From assembly GCF_006335145.1 (NCBI RefSeq), contig NZ_VDMN01000006.1, positions 269,304 through 333,303 of the forward strand: a stretch of 64,000 nt of DNA, given 5' to 3'. Positions 51,269 to 59,548 of the stretch are shown here, one piece after another. The translations under genes and the position numbers were made by a program. Each line of letters begins with the position of its first letter. Within the stretch, counting starts at the first letter, position 1. The notes beneath the pieces are model-generated. The model did not search any database, had not been told where the DNA came from, and was given only the letters and a program-made list of their open reading frames with translations. Origin of the DNA: Aliirhizobium smilacinae. Lineage in GTDB: Bacteria; Pseudomonadota; Alphaproteobacteria; Rhizobiales; Rhizobiaceae.

Positions 51269-51514
51269 TCAGTCTGTGCGGAACTCGACGCCGATGGCAT
51301 TGATACGGCGCCAGCGGATTTCGCATTCGAACTGGCGGCCGTCGGAAAGCTGCAGGGTGAAGTTTTGGGGAACGGACATGGCGCTTTCGGTCCTGATCAT
51401 CGCGCCGCCTTCCGACATTTCCTTGACTATGCCGTCGAAAGCCGATCGGTGATCATTGAACAGGATCTTGGCGCCAAGGAATGCCCTTGCCCGCGGAAAC
51501 TTACGCTCATGCAC
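51269..51514 (-). CDS. Small PilZ domain protein
   Basis: 81 residues from the GTG at 51514, chosen because GGAGAG stands about eight bases upstream and homologues of this type start with HERKFPR. The rest of the long frame is not supported. The PilZ c-di-GMP-binding signature is visible as RKFPRARAFLGAK (RxxxR-like) and later MSEGGAMI (a variant of D/NxSxxG). The protein is a stand-alone PilZ domain, so it likely senses c-di-GMP and acts on an unknown partner. It has no operon mates. Confidence 0.75.
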   Translation of the reverse strand: MHERKFPRARAFLGAKILFNDHRSAFDGIVKEMSEGGAMIRTESAMSVPQNFTLQLSDGRQFECEIRWRRINAIGVEFRTD

Positions 51515-51650
51515 CCGGTTGGCTCTCCACTTTTCAACTGGATATCCTGTAGCGTTTGGAGCCAATGCCGGAAAACCCCGCAAACAAGCTCCCAACTTTT
51601 TCGGGTAGATTTGCGGGGCAATATTCTGATAGCGACTCGGAATCGCTTTC

Positions 51651-52532
51651 TCACACTCCGCCGGTCTCCCAGCCGAGCATGGCCCGTTTGCGGGTAAGGC
51701 CCCAGTGATAACCGGTGAGCGCGCCATTCTTTGCGACTGCACGATGGCAGGGCACGACGAAGGAAATCGGGTTGGCACCGACCGCTGCACCGACCGCGCG
51801 GCTCGCCGTCGGCTGGCCGATATCGTTGGCGACGTCGGAATAGGTGACGGCCTTGCCGTAGGGGATCTTCAGCAGGCTCTGCCAGACGCGCATCTGGAAG
51901 TCGGTGCCGATCAGCACGACGTTGAGCGGCCTGTCGCATTGCCATTGGGCGCGGTCGAAGACGCGGCTGACATAGGGAAGGGTCGCGGTACGATCCTCGA
52001 CATAATTTGCGTTTGGCCAGCGGCGGGTCATGTCGTCCAGCGCTTCCGTTTCGGCGCCTTCATCGGCGAAGGCGAGGCCGGCCAGACCGCGGTCGGTGGC
52101 CATGACCAGAGCGATGCCGAATGGGGAGGAGTGAAAACCGTAACGGATCGTCAGGCCGCCGCCCTTTGCCTTCCATTCGCCGGGTGACATCGCCTCATGG
52201 GTGACGAACAGGTCGTGGAGACGGCTCGGCCCTGACAGTCCGACCTCATAGGATGTTTCCAGCAGCGGCAGGCCTTCCGTGCCGAGCAGCCGCTTAGCGT
52301 GGTCGATCGTCACCGCCTGCAGAAAGGCTTTTGGCGATAGCCCCGCCCAGCGGGTGAAAAGCTTCTGTAGCTGCGTTGGCGACTGGCCGATCTCGGAGGC
52401 GATGGTGTCCAGCGAGGGCTGGTCACGGTAATCGAGCGTGATCATCTCGATCACCCGGCGCACCGTCTCGTAATCCGAGCCTTCCGGCGTCACATCGACC
52501 GCGGGCGTTGAAAACTGAGCGAGAGCATTCAT
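51651..52532 (-). CDS. AraC-type HTH fused to methylated-DNA-cysteine methyltransferase (Ada-like)
   Basis: 293 residues from the ATG at 52532 with AAAGGAGACAG upstream. Residues 20-125 form an AraC HTH (TIASEIGQSPTQLQKLFTRWAGLSPKAFLQAVTIDHAKRLL). Residues 130-290 are an O6-alkylguanine transferase with the active-site PCHR, Cys262, and the KIPYGKAVTYSDVA and RAVGAAVGANP motifs. The N-terminal zinc/Cys domain of E. coli Ada, which takes methyl groups from phosphotriesters, is missing, so the methyl-switch activation of Ada cannot work in the same way here. It repairs O6-methylguanine and may still bind DNA. Confidence 0.9.
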   Translation of the reverse strand: MNALAQFSTPAVDVTPEGSDYETVRRVIEMITLDYRDQPSLDTIASEIGQSPTQLQKLFTRWAGLSPKAFLQAVTIDHAKRLLGTEGLPLLETSYEVGLSGPSRLHDLFVTHEAMSPGEWKAKGGGLTIRYGFHSSPFGIALVMATDRGLAGLAFADEGAETEALDDMTRRWPNANYVEDRTATLPYVSRVFDRAQWQCDRPLNVVLIGTDFQMRVWQSLLKIPYGKAVTYSDVANDIGQPTASRAVGAAVGANPISFVVPCHRAVAKNGALTGYHWGLTRKRAMLGWETGGV

Positions 52533-52608
52533 GGTCTGTCTCCTTTCACTCATATGTGCCTTTTCGCCTCCGCCGATGCCACCCGTTTCTTGCACGCGTT
52601 GATGATGG

Positions 52609-53106
52609 TCACAATCGGTGGGTCACGGTTGCCAGGGCATTGCGGAAGGCGTTGGCAAAACTTTCGCGATCGTCTGGATTGAGGAAGGAGCCGACATCGG
52701 TCTGTCGTCCTTCGCCCGTCACATGCATGGAGGTGATGCCGAATTCCTCGTGTCGGTCGATGCGAAAGCGTGCCCAGAACGGATTGAACCGGTGTTCGAT
52801 CATCCTGCCGGTTGGGGAGAATTTGCGGATCAGCACATTGCTGGGCGAGACGCTGACTTCCTCACGCTGGCGGCCGGAGCGATAGCTCATTTTCAGTGCA
52901 GCATAGAGAAGCAGAAAATCCGCCCCGAGAAACAGGCCTATCGGCCATGCGCCCGTCACGGCAAAGAAGATGCCGTAGAACAGGCAGACGGTTCCCGACA
53001 GCAAAAGCACGAGCTTGAAGCCTGTCCGCCCGAGGGAGCGGTAAGGTGTCAGTTCCGCGGCGAAGACCGGGCGGTCCTCGATTATCTGCGCGTTGATTTC
53101 CGTCAT
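52609..53106 (-). CDS. DUF2244 domain membrane protein
   Basis: 165 residues. Two adjacent membrane helices near residues 33-70 (FKLVLLLSGTVCLFYGIFFAVTGAWPIGLFLGADFLLLYAALKM) follow a short N-terminus, and the remainder is cytoplasmic and beta-rich (VLIRKFSPTGRMIEHRFNPFWARFRI). This is the DUF2244 pattern, a family common in alphaproteobacteria and of unknown function. It is divergent from nth with 21 bases between starts, an arrangement often kept in rhizobia. Confidence 0.9.
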   Translation of the reverse strand: MTEINAQIIEDRPVFAAELTPYRSLGRTGFKLVLLLSGTVCLFYGIFFAVTGAWPIGLFLGADFLLLYAALKMSYRSGRQREEVSVSPSNVLIRKFSPTGRMIEHRFNPFWARFRIDRHEEFGITSMHVTGEGRQTDVGSFLNPDDRESFANAFRNALATVTHRL

Positions 53107-53127
53107 GGGGCGTGACTATACAGGCTG

Positions 53128-53931
53128 ATGGCCATTTCCAAACCCAGATCCAGCACCAATGCTTTGCAAAAGTCAAATCGCACGCCTGCCAAGGCGGCTG
53201 CGAAAACGGGTGCTGCCAAGACGAAGCGCTTCAAATCCGCCTATTCCAGGGACGAGATGGTGGAGATTTTCAGGCGTTTCTCGATCCAGCGGCCGGAGCC
53301 GAAGGGCGAGCTCGAACATGTCAATCCGTTCACGCTCGTGGTTGCCGTGGCGCTCTCGGCGCAGGCGACCGATGTCGGCGTCAACAAGGCGACCCGCGCG
53401 CTTTTCAAAATTGCAGATACGCCGGAAAAGATGCTGGCGCTCGGCGAAGATGGCGTCATCCAGCATATCAAGACGATCGGGCTTTATCGCAACAAGGCGA
53501 AAAATGTCATCGCGCTCTGTCGCATGCTGATCGACGAATTCGGCTCCGAAGTGCCGAAGACGCGCGAGGAGCTGGTGCGGCTGCCGGGCGTCGGGCGCAA
53601 GACCGCCAATGTCGTGATGTCGATGGCTTTCGGTGTTCCGACGCTTGCCGTCGATACGCATGTGTTTCGGATCGGCAATCGCTGTCTGATGGCGCCTGGA
53701 AAGACGCCGGACGAGGTGGAAGAGCAATTCCTCAAGGTCATTCCGGACGAGTATCTCTTCCATGCGCATCACTGGCTGATCCTGCATGGGCGGTATACCT
53801 GCAAGGCACGCAAGCCGGAATGCGAACATTGCGTCATTGCCGATCTCTGTCGCTCGCCGGAAAAGACATTCGACATACCGGCGCCGCTGGTTGAATTGCC
53901 GGCTCAGTTCATCGGCGGGGCTGCGTCGTAA
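53128..53931 (+). CDS. nth: Endonuclease III
   Basis: 267 residues, with a 40-residue basic N-terminal extension before the conserved core. The helix-hairpin-helix LPGVGRKTANVV holds the catalytic Lys158, Asp176 is in AVDTHVFR, and the iron-sulfur ligands are Cys225, Cys232, Cys235 and Cys241 (C-x6-C-x2-C-x5-C). The enzyme is a bifunctional glycosylase/AP lyase that removes oxidised pyrimidines in base excision repair. Its 3-prime end overlaps the convergent TetR gene by 23 bases. Confidence 0.97.
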   Translation: MAISKPRSSTNALQKSNRTPAKAAAKTGAAKTKRFKSAYSRDEMVEIFRRFSIQRPEPKGELEHVNPFTLVVAVALSAQATDVGVNKATRALFKIADTPEKMLALGEDGVIQHIKTIGLYRNKAKNVIALCRMLIDEFGSEVPKTREELVRLPGVGRKTANVVMSMAFGVPTLAVDTHVFRIGNRCLMAPGKTPDEVEEQFLKVIPDEYLFHAHHWLILHGRYTCKARKPECEHCVIADLCRSPEKTFDIPAPLVELPAQFIGGAAS

Positions 53932-54487
53932 GTCCGTCGATGAGGGCTGCAATGGCAGCCTCGTAGTCGGCCCGCTTTCCGCCGCAATCGATGGCGATGG
54001 CCGCCTTTTCGAACAGTGACGAGATCAGCACCGTCAACGGGTCGAGAAGGTTCAGATGCTCGGAACCGGCGAGCAGGTGCGAGAGCCCGATCTTCAGGCC
54101 TTGTTCGGCCAGATCTTCTCCTTCGCCGCTGTCGATCGCGTGCTGCGCGGGTGCTTCACTCAACAGAAGACGGGTGCGGCCGGGTACGGCCATCGCATCG
54201 AAATAGGCGGACGCTCCCTGCAGAAGGGCCTCGCGCGCTGACGAGGCTTCCGCGGAGCGGGCATCGATGTCGGCGGCGACCTCGTTCGCCTCGCGCTCGA
54301 TGACCGCCCAGAACAGCGCCTTCTTGTCCGGAAAATGATGGTAGAGCGCTCCCCGCGTGACATCTGCCGAGGCTACGATCTCCGGTGTTGCCGTATCCGC
54401 ATAACCCTTTTCTACAAAGAGTGTGCGGGCTGCATCCAGTAGTGCGGTGCGGGTGGCATCGGTGCGTTCGCGATTGCTGCGGGGCAA
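53909..54487 (-). CDS. TetR family transcriptional regulator
   Basis: 192 residues, starting at a TTG with an excellent AGAGGAGG site. The HTH is TALLDAARTLFVEKGYADTATPEIVASADVTRGALYHHFPDKKALFWAVI (residues about 13-61). The ligand-binding half is of the type with LLSEAPAQHAIDSGEG. It is divergent from a VOC-family gene and two 19-base palindromic repeats lie between, so it likely represses both genes. It overlaps the nth end by 23 bases. Confidence 0.93.
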   Translation of the reverse strand: MPRSNRERTDATRTALLDAARTLFVEKGYADTATPEIVASADVTRGALYHHFPDKKALFWAVIEREANEVAADIDARSAEASSAREALLQGASAYFDAMAVPGRTRLLLSEAPAQHAIDSGEGEDLAEQGLKIGLSHLLAGSEHLNLLDPLTVLISSLFEKAAIAIDCGGKRADYEAAIAALIDGLTTQPRR

Positions 54488-54504
54488 GACCGCCTCCTCT
54501 ATTT

Positions 54505-54550
54505 ACATACAGGCAGAATGTATTTATAAAAACATACAGTCTGAATGTAT
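54505..54550. promoter_or_regulatory. Two-copy TetR operator between regulator and VOC gene
   Basis: ACATACAGGCAGAATGTAT (54505-54523) and ACATACAGTCTGAATGTAT (54532-54550) are 17/19 identical, each an imperfect palindrome with ATACA and TGTAT ends. They are 27 bases apart start to start. They cover the divergent promoter region. Confidence 0.8.
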
Positions 54551-54575
54551 CTTGAATTTCGATGGAGGAAAAGAG

Positions 54576-55001
54576 ATGAAAGCAGTCAGCTACTATCCGG
54601 TCATCATGACTGACGACGTTGCCGGCACGGTGCGCTTCTATATCGAGAATTTCGGTTTCGAGGCGCTGTTTTCCGCCGACTGGTATGCGCATCTGCAATC
54701 GAAGGAAAGCGAACACGTGACGCTTGCCATTCTCGATGGCAGCCACGAGACCATCCCGGAAACCGGACGCGGCAAGGTCTCGGGCCTGCTGCTGAATTTC
54801 GAGGTGGATGATGTCGATGTGGTCTATGAGCGGCTGAAAGCGGCCGGTCTGCCGATCCGGCTGGATATCCGCGACGAGGATTTCGGCCAGCGGCATTTCA
54901 TTACAGCCGATCCCAATGGCGTGCTGATCGATATTATCAAGCCCATTCCACCCAGCGCCGAATATGCCGCGATGTACGAGGCGTCGGCGCTTCCGGATTA
55001 G
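54576..55001 (+). CDS. VOC (glyoxalase/bleomycin resistance-like) family protein
   Basis: 141 residues from the ATG at 54576, behind GGAGGAAAAGAG; the frame upstream runs through the operator and is not coding. Paired beta-alpha-beta-beta-beta modules are visible: YYPVIMTDDVAGTVRFYIENFGFEALF and GLLLNFEVDDVDVVYERLKAAGLPI, ending DPNGVLIDIIKPI. The family includes dioxygenases, glyoxalases and drug-binding proteins; no specific role can be given. Its TetR neighbour and two operators suggest induction by a small molecule. Its end overlaps the convergent EI24 gene by four bases. Confidence 0.87.
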   Translation: MKAVSYYPVIMTDDVAGTVRFYIENFGFEALFSADWYAHLQSKESEHVTLAILDGSHETIPETGRGKVSGLLLNFEVDDVDVVYERLKAAGLPIRLDIRDEDFGQRHFITADPNGVLIDIIKPIPPSAEYAAMYEASALPD

Positions 55002-55711
55002 ATCCGAAAGCCCGGATCGCGCTTCGAGACCGCCTTATGCAGATGCACCATCAGTCCGGCGGCAAAGAGCGGGGTCAGCAGGTTGACGAACGGGATTGCC
55101 AGGAAGCCGGCGATCAGCATGCCGGCAAGCAGCACTGTCGAGGCGTGTTTCGCGCGGAAGGCGCGGGCCTCTGCCGGCGGGCGGAAACGCATTGCCGCAA
55201 ACTCGAAGAATTCCCGGCCAAGCAGATAACCGTTGACCATGAAGAAGGCGATGAGGTTGACGCCCGGAATGAACAGCAGGAGAAGCGCGCCGAAATTGCA
55301 GACGATAACGACGCCGAGGAACTTGATCGAGCCGGCGATCGCCTGGCCGAACGGCAGTTCCTTGCCTGGTGCATCATTCGGATAGTCGCGTTTCTCGACG
55401 ACCTCGGCGACATCGTCGAGAAACATGCCGGCAATCAGTGCCGTGATCGGTGCGATCAAGAGCGCCAGTCCGAGTGCCAGTCCTATGCTGGCGGCGATTG
55501 CACCGATCAGCGTCAGCCAGCCGGTCCATTCCGGCATCGTCGGAAGAAACGCCGCGAACCATGGCCAGATGTAATAGGCGAAGGTCTCCCGCAGGGCAAA
55601 CCATAGGCCGACCAGAATAAGCAGGGTGAGCCCCAGCATTTTCCAGAACGCGGAGCGCGTTTCGGATGCGAAAAGGTTGACGAGCGCAAGGCGGGCGGCG
55701 TCGAGGATCAT
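54998..55711 (-). CDS. EI24 domain (CysZ-like) inner-membrane protein
   Basis: 237 residues from the ATG at 55711, with GGAGACC upstream; the longer frame to 55789 is unlikely. Four to five membrane helices and the EI24 motif region are visible (LLIAPITALIAGMFLDDVAEVVEKRDYPNDAPGKELPFGQAIAGSIKFLGVVIVCN and FFMVNGYLLGREFFEFAAMRFRPPAEARAFRAKH). CysZ proteins of this fold move sulfate across the inner membrane in enterics, but many homologues have unknown cargo. Although the window also holds a sulfate ABC operon at 10-14 kb, there is no direct link between them. Confidence 0.88.
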   Translation of the reverse strand: MILDAARLALVNLFASETRSAFWKMLGLTLLILVGLWFALRETFAYYIWPWFAAFLPTMPEWTGWLTLIGAIAASIGLALGLALLIAPITALIAGMFLDDVAEVVEKRDYPNDAPGKELPFGQAIAGSIKFLGVVIVCNFGALLLLFIPGVNLIAFFMVNGYLLGREFFEFAAMRFRPPAEARAFRAKHASTVLLAGMLIAGFLAIPFVNLLTPLFAAGLMVHLHKAVSKRDPGFRI

Positions 55712-55832
55712 GAAAGGTCTCCGGCGAATGGCTGCAGACATGTAGGTGATGCGTGGCGCGGGAACAAGCGCCTCGACAAGGGCGGGCACCAGCGACTAGA
55801 TTCTGCGCGGTGTAAATAATGGGGAGCAGGCC

Positions 55833-56468
55833 ATGTCACGCTTACTGGTTCTTGGGGCGACAGGGCTCGTCGGTAGCCACGTGATGGCGCTTGCTCTCAA
55901 GGATGAGCGTGTCACCCAGATAGTTGCGCCGACAAGACGGCCGCTCGATGCCCATCCGAAACTCGTGAACCCGGTCGTCGATCTGGGCCGCGGCCTGCCC
56001 GAAGCTGAATGGTGGGCTGTCGATGCGGTGATCTGCACCATCGGCACAACCCGCAGGATTGCCGGTTCCGACGAAGCATTCAGGCGTGTGGATTTCGACA
56101 TTCCGCTTTCCGTCGCAGGGAAAACGCGAGAGGCGGGCGCAAGCTGCTTTGCGCTGACGTCGTCAATCGGAGCCAATGTGAGGTCACGACTTCTTTATCC
56201 CCGCACTAAGGGAGAGCTGGAAGAGGCACTTCGCGGGCTCGGCTTTCCATCCCTGACGATCCTGCGGCCGAATGTGCTTGGCGGGAGGCGGGAGGGATTC
56301 CGCCTGGGCGAGCGCGCAGCGCTGGCCGTGCTGGGCGCAGCAGCTTTCCTGTTGCCGCGCCGCTATCGCGTCAGCCCCGCAGAGGTCGTTGCGAGTGTTC
56401 TTCTGGAGGCTGCGATTGCTGCGCCATCGGGCACACATGTGATCGAGGCCGACAGGCTCTGCGGGTAA
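55833..56468 (+). CDS. NAD(P)-binding Rossmann-fold protein (atypical SDR, YbjT/HTATIP2-like)
   Basis: 211 residues from the ATG at 55833, behind GGGGAGCAGG. The nucleotide-binding GATGLVGSHV is at residues 8-17. Later segments DAVICTIGTTRRIAGSDEAFRRVDFDIPLSVAGKTREAGASCFALTSSIGAN and YPRTKGELEEALRGLGFPSLTILRPNVLGG match atypical SDR/NmrA-like proteins such as HTATIP2. The SxK part of the SDR active site is the YPRTKGE stretch. It has no operon partners, and its substrate is unknown. Confidence 0.88.
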   Translation: MSRLLVLGATGLVGSHVMALALKDERVTQIVAPTRRPLDAHPKLVNPVVDLGRGLPEAEWWAVDAVICTIGTTRRIAGSDEAFRRVDFDIPLSVAGKTREAGASCFALTSSIGANVRSRLLYPRTKGELEEALRGLGFPSLTILRPNVLGGRREGFRLGERAALAVLGAAAFLLPRRYRVSPAEVVASVLLEAAIAAPSGTHVIEADRLCG

Positions 56469-56613
56469 AGACCCGATCGGTGCGTATTTCTTCCACTTTT
56501 CCGTGACGTCCCGGCAGGCTGGTCTTCGAGACTTTGCGCGCCATATATCGCCGATCTGGCGGGTGTTCGGCCTTAGCCGATAGACGCGATATCCGGGATG
56601 GAGGCAGGTTTCG

Positions 56614-57672
56614 GTGGATGTAAGTGAACGGGCTTGGGGCAACAGCCGGATGGGGCGTGCCGTTATCGAATTCGACTGGTCTCAGACGCCGCTGGGTCCG
56701 ATCGAGCGCTGGCCGATTTCACTTAAGACAATCGTCGAGGTGACGCTCAATTCGAAATTTCCGCAGGTTGTGATCTGGGGGCCGGAGTTCACCACCATCC
56801 ATAACGACGCCTTCCTTCCGATTCTCGGAGGAAAGCCTTTCGCGCTTGGCCGTTCCTTTGCGGATATATGGGCCGAAGCCTGGAGCGAAATTCAGCCGAT
56901 CGTAGACAAGGCCCATGCCGGGGAATCGACCTATATCGAAAACTACCCGTTGCAGATCAATCGCAACAGCTACGACGAGCTCGCCTATTTCACCTTCTCC
57001 TACACGCCGCTGCGTGACGACGACGGCAACATCGCCGGCATGGTGGACACGGTCGTCGAGACGACGGAAACTGTGCGGGCCAGGGAGACGCATGAGGTTC
57101 TGCGCCGCGAACTGGTGCATCGGGTGAAGAACACGATGGCGGTGACCAGTGCCGTCGTTAGCGCCTCAATGCGGCATGCGACGAGCCTTGCCGAAGCGAA
57201 AGAGACGATCAGCCGTCGCATCGAAGCTCTGGGCAATGCCCAGAGCCTGATCTCGAGCTCCGACGACGGGGTCGAGTTGCACGAGATTATTGAGAATGCG
57301 CTGACCCCGCATCTTGACCGGCGGGACCGGGTCGCGATTTCGGGTCCGGAAGCGCTACTTACATCCGAGCAGGCGATCGGTATGTCGCTCGCTATCTACG
57401 AACTGGCCACCAATGCGCTGAAATACGGTGCCCTGTCGGTGGCGAACGGTACGGTTTCGATCGACTGGAGTATCCATGGGGATAACGGTTTCGGCTTCGT
57501 CTGGCGCGAATATGGCGGTCCACCGGTTGAAAAACCGGCGCGAACGGGTTTCGGTTCGCGGCTCAACAACCAGATCGTCGCGGGGTATTTCTACGGAAGG
57601 GCCGAAACGATATACGATCCGGACGGTCTGCAATTTCATCTGAAGGGTTCGCTGAAGCCGAAGGCGGACTGA
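56614..57672 (+). CDS. PAS-HWE sensor histidine kinase
   Basis: 352 residues from the GTG at 56614, with GGAGGCAGG upstream. A PAS fold covers about residues 20-150 (FPQVVIWGPEFTTIHNDAFLPILGGKPFALGRSF). The kinase core is the HWE class: LRRELVHRVKNTMAVTSAVVSASMRHA with phospho-His169, N box ELATNALKYGALS, and Trp297-Arg298-Glu299 in FVWREYGG, which defines the class. No membrane helices are seen. HWE kinases often feed PhyR-type stress pathways or single-domain receivers; no partner gene is adjacent, so its target is unknown. Confidence 0.93.
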   Translation: MDVSERAWGNSRMGRAVIEFDWSQTPLGPIERWPISLKTIVEVTLNSKFPQVVIWGPEFTTIHNDAFLPILGGKPFALGRSFADIWAEAWSEIQPIVDKAHAGESTYIENYPLQINRNSYDELAYFTFSYTPLRDDDGNIAGMVDTVVETTETVRARETHEVLRRELVHRVKNTMAVTSAVVSASMRHATSLAEAKETISRRIEALGNAQSLISSSDDGVELHEIIENALTPHLDRRDRVAISGPEALLTSEQAIGMSLAIYELATNALKYGALSVANGTVSIDWSIHGDNGFGFVWREYGGPPVEKPARTGFGSRLNNQIVAGYFYGRAETIYDPDGLQFHLKGSLKPKAD

Positions 57673-57673
57673 G

Positions 57674-58603
57674 CTACTTCAGTCCGTGGCTTGTGAATTT
57701 CTCGTTATCCAGCGCATCCTTCGGAAAATTCGCCGCCAGATGGTCGATGAATTTGCGCACTGCCGGCGGCAGGCCGCGGCGGGTGGTGAAGACCAGATGG
57801 ACGATGCCGGTGATGCCGCGCCATGAGGGCAGCACCCGCACCAGCGTTCCGTCTTCCAGCGCCTGCCGGCAGGTGTGATCGGGCAGGATGGCGATGCCAA
57901 GCCCCGCGATCGCCGCAGCCCGGACGGCGGAAAAATCGGCGCAACCCATGCGCGGCGTGTGGCGCAGCAGATGTTTGCGGCCATCACCGGCCTCCAGATG
58001 CCATTCCACTTCGCTTACGTCGTCGCTGGTCGCCAGTGTCGGCAGCGATGAGAGCTGTTCGACATCGGCGATGCGGCTTGCCAGCTGCGGGCTGGCGACG
58101 AGGATGCGGACCGACTGGCCGAGCGTGCGCATGGTGAGCGAGGCGTCGCTGTCGATCGTGGTGCGGACACGCAGCGCGATGTCGATCCGTTCCTCGATCA
58201 GATCCACCGGCCGGTCGACCGCCACGAGCTGCAGCTGCACCTTCGGATAACGGTCGAGGAAGCTGTTGACGAGGCCGGAGATCGGTTCGACCAAACCCGT
58301 CGGGCAGCTGAAGCGCACCAGTCCGTCCGGTTCCGATTTCGCCTCGGCCACCAGCGCCTGCGCCAGTTCCGCCTCGGCCAATATCGCCTTGCAGCGCTGG
58401 TAGAAGACCTGACCGACATCGGTGACCCGGAAACGACGGCTTGAACGTTCGATCAGCCGCACGCCGAGCCTTGCTTCCAGACCGGCAATGCGACGGCTGA
58501 GCTTGGACTTCGGTTCGCGCAGCGCGCGGCCGGCCGGCGCGAAACCGCCATGCGCAACCACTTCGGCAAAATAGACCAGATCATTCAAATCCAGACGCAT
58601 CAT
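57674..58603 (-). CDS. LysR family transcriptional regulator
   Basis: 309 residues. The HTH region is LNDLVYFAEVVAHGGFAPAGRALREPKSKLSRRIAGLEARLGVRLIERSSRRFRVTDVG, where SKLSRRIAGLE is the variant recognition helix of the group that commonly controls a neighbouring SDR or quinone reductase. The effector domain has VRFSCPTGLVEPISGLVNSFLDRYPKVQLQL. It is divergent from the SDR gene at 58715. A CGTTCC-N6-GGAACG palindrome lies directly before its start codon. Confidence 0.93.
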   Translation of the reverse strand: MMRLDLNDLVYFAEVVAHGGFAPAGRALREPKSKLSRRIAGLEARLGVRLIERSSRRFRVTDVGQVFYQRCKAILAEAELAQALVAEAKSEPDGLVRFSCPTGLVEPISGLVNSFLDRYPKVQLQLVAVDRPVDLIEERIDIALRVRTTIDSDASLTMRTLGQSVRILVASPQLASRIADVEQLSSLPTLATSDDVSEVEWHLEAGDGRKHLLRHTPRMGCADFSAVRAAAIAGLGIAILPDHTCRQALEDGTLVRVLPSWRGITGIVHLVFTTRRGLPPAVRKFIDHLAANFPKDALDNEKFTSHGLK

Positions 58604-58621
58604 CGTTCCTCAGATGGAACG
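58604..58621. promoter_or_regulatory. Palindrome at the LysR start, candidate operator
   Basis: CGTTCC (58604-58609), six bases, GGAACG (58616-58621) is a perfect inverted repeat touching the LysR start codon. A further CATCGTTCCGGATG copy of the half-site is at 58652-58665. Both lie in the divergent promoter region. The GGAAC is not followed by CGTT at the EcfG distance, so an EcfG promoter is not implied. Confidence 0.5.
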
Positions 58622-58714
58622 CTGAGTGCCGATATTGGCGACTTTCGATCTCATCGTTCCGGATGTATCTTTTATCCAGCGGACAACGAACCGCAAGATC
58701 AAAGGGGAAAGACA

Positions 58715-59467
58715 ATGGCTCAGAAATTCGAAAACAAGGTCGTCATCGTAACCGGCGGCACAAGCGGCATCGGTCTGGCCACGGCAAAGGCCTTTGCCGA
58801 CGAGGGCGCATCGGTTTTCGTCACCGGCCGTCGTCAGGCAGCGCTCGATGCAGCGGTGAAGACGATTGGTGGACGAGTAACCGGCGTTCAGGGCGACATG
58901 GGCAAGCTTGCCGATATCGACCGCCTGTATGACGCCGTACAGCAGAAACACGGGCATATCGACGTGGTCTTCGCCAATGCCGGCGGCGGTGAATTTGCGG
59001 CGCTCGGCTCGATCACCGAGGAACATTACCAGTCGACCTTCGACAGCAATGTGAAGGGCGTGCTGTTCACCGTGCAGAAGGCACTGCCGCTGATGCGCGA
59101 TGGCGGCTCGATCGTGCTGACATCGTCGACCACCAGCATTTCCGGCACACCGGCCTTCAGCGTCTATTCGGCCACCAAGGCTGCGATCCGCAGCTTTGCC
59201 CGTAACTGGATCCTCGACCTGAAGGATCGGCATATCCGCGTCAACGCCATCAGCCCCGGCGTGACGGACACGGCCGGCCTCAACGAGCTTTTCGGCGGTG
59301 GCGATCAGGCACAGGGCACGAAGGATTATCTTGCCGGCCTCATCCCTGCCGGCCGCGTCGGCCAGCCGGAAGAGATTGCCAAGGCGGTCTTGTTCCTCGC
59401 CTCCGACGATGCCAGCTTCGTCAACGGCGTCGAGCTGTTCGTCGATGGCGGCCAGGTGCAGATCTGA
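58715..59467 (+). CDS. Short-chain dehydrogenase/reductase family oxidoreductase
   Basis: 250 residues from the ATG at 58715, preceded by AAAGGGGAAAG; the longer frame covers the promoter. Classical SDR motifs: TGGTSGIGLA (cofactor), NAG in FANAGGGEF, the catalytic Ser in LTSSTTSISG, and YSATK for Tyr and Lys; INAISPGVTDT and the C-terminal ASFVNGVELFVDGGQVQI complete the fold. The LysR gene is divergent and probably controls it. A SnoaL-like gene follows on the same strand after 81 bases. Confidence 0.95.
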   Translation: MAQKFENKVVIVTGGTSGIGLATAKAFADEGASVFVTGRRQAALDAAVKTIGGRVTGVQGDMGKLADIDRLYDAVQQKHGHIDVVFANAGGGEFAALGSITEEHYQSTFDSNVKGVLFTVQKALPLMRDGGSIVLTSSTTSISGTPAFSVYSATKAAIRSFARNWILDLKDRHIRVNAISPGVTDTAGLNELFGGGDQAQGTKDYLAGLIPAGRVGQPEEIAKAVLFLASDDASFVNGVELFVDGGQVQI

Positions 59468-59548
59468 TCCACTGGCGATTTGAAAGTCGAAGCTCATCCG
59501 CGCGTCCAATCCTCCCAGGCGGACGCGTGGCTTTCAAGGAGACTTAAG

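Noticed and set aside
58616..58640. Possible EcfG promoter before the SDR gene
   Set aside because: GGAAC is present but no CGTT lies 16 or 17 bases downstream; the sequence there reads GGCG. The GGAAC belongs to a palindrome near the LysR start.
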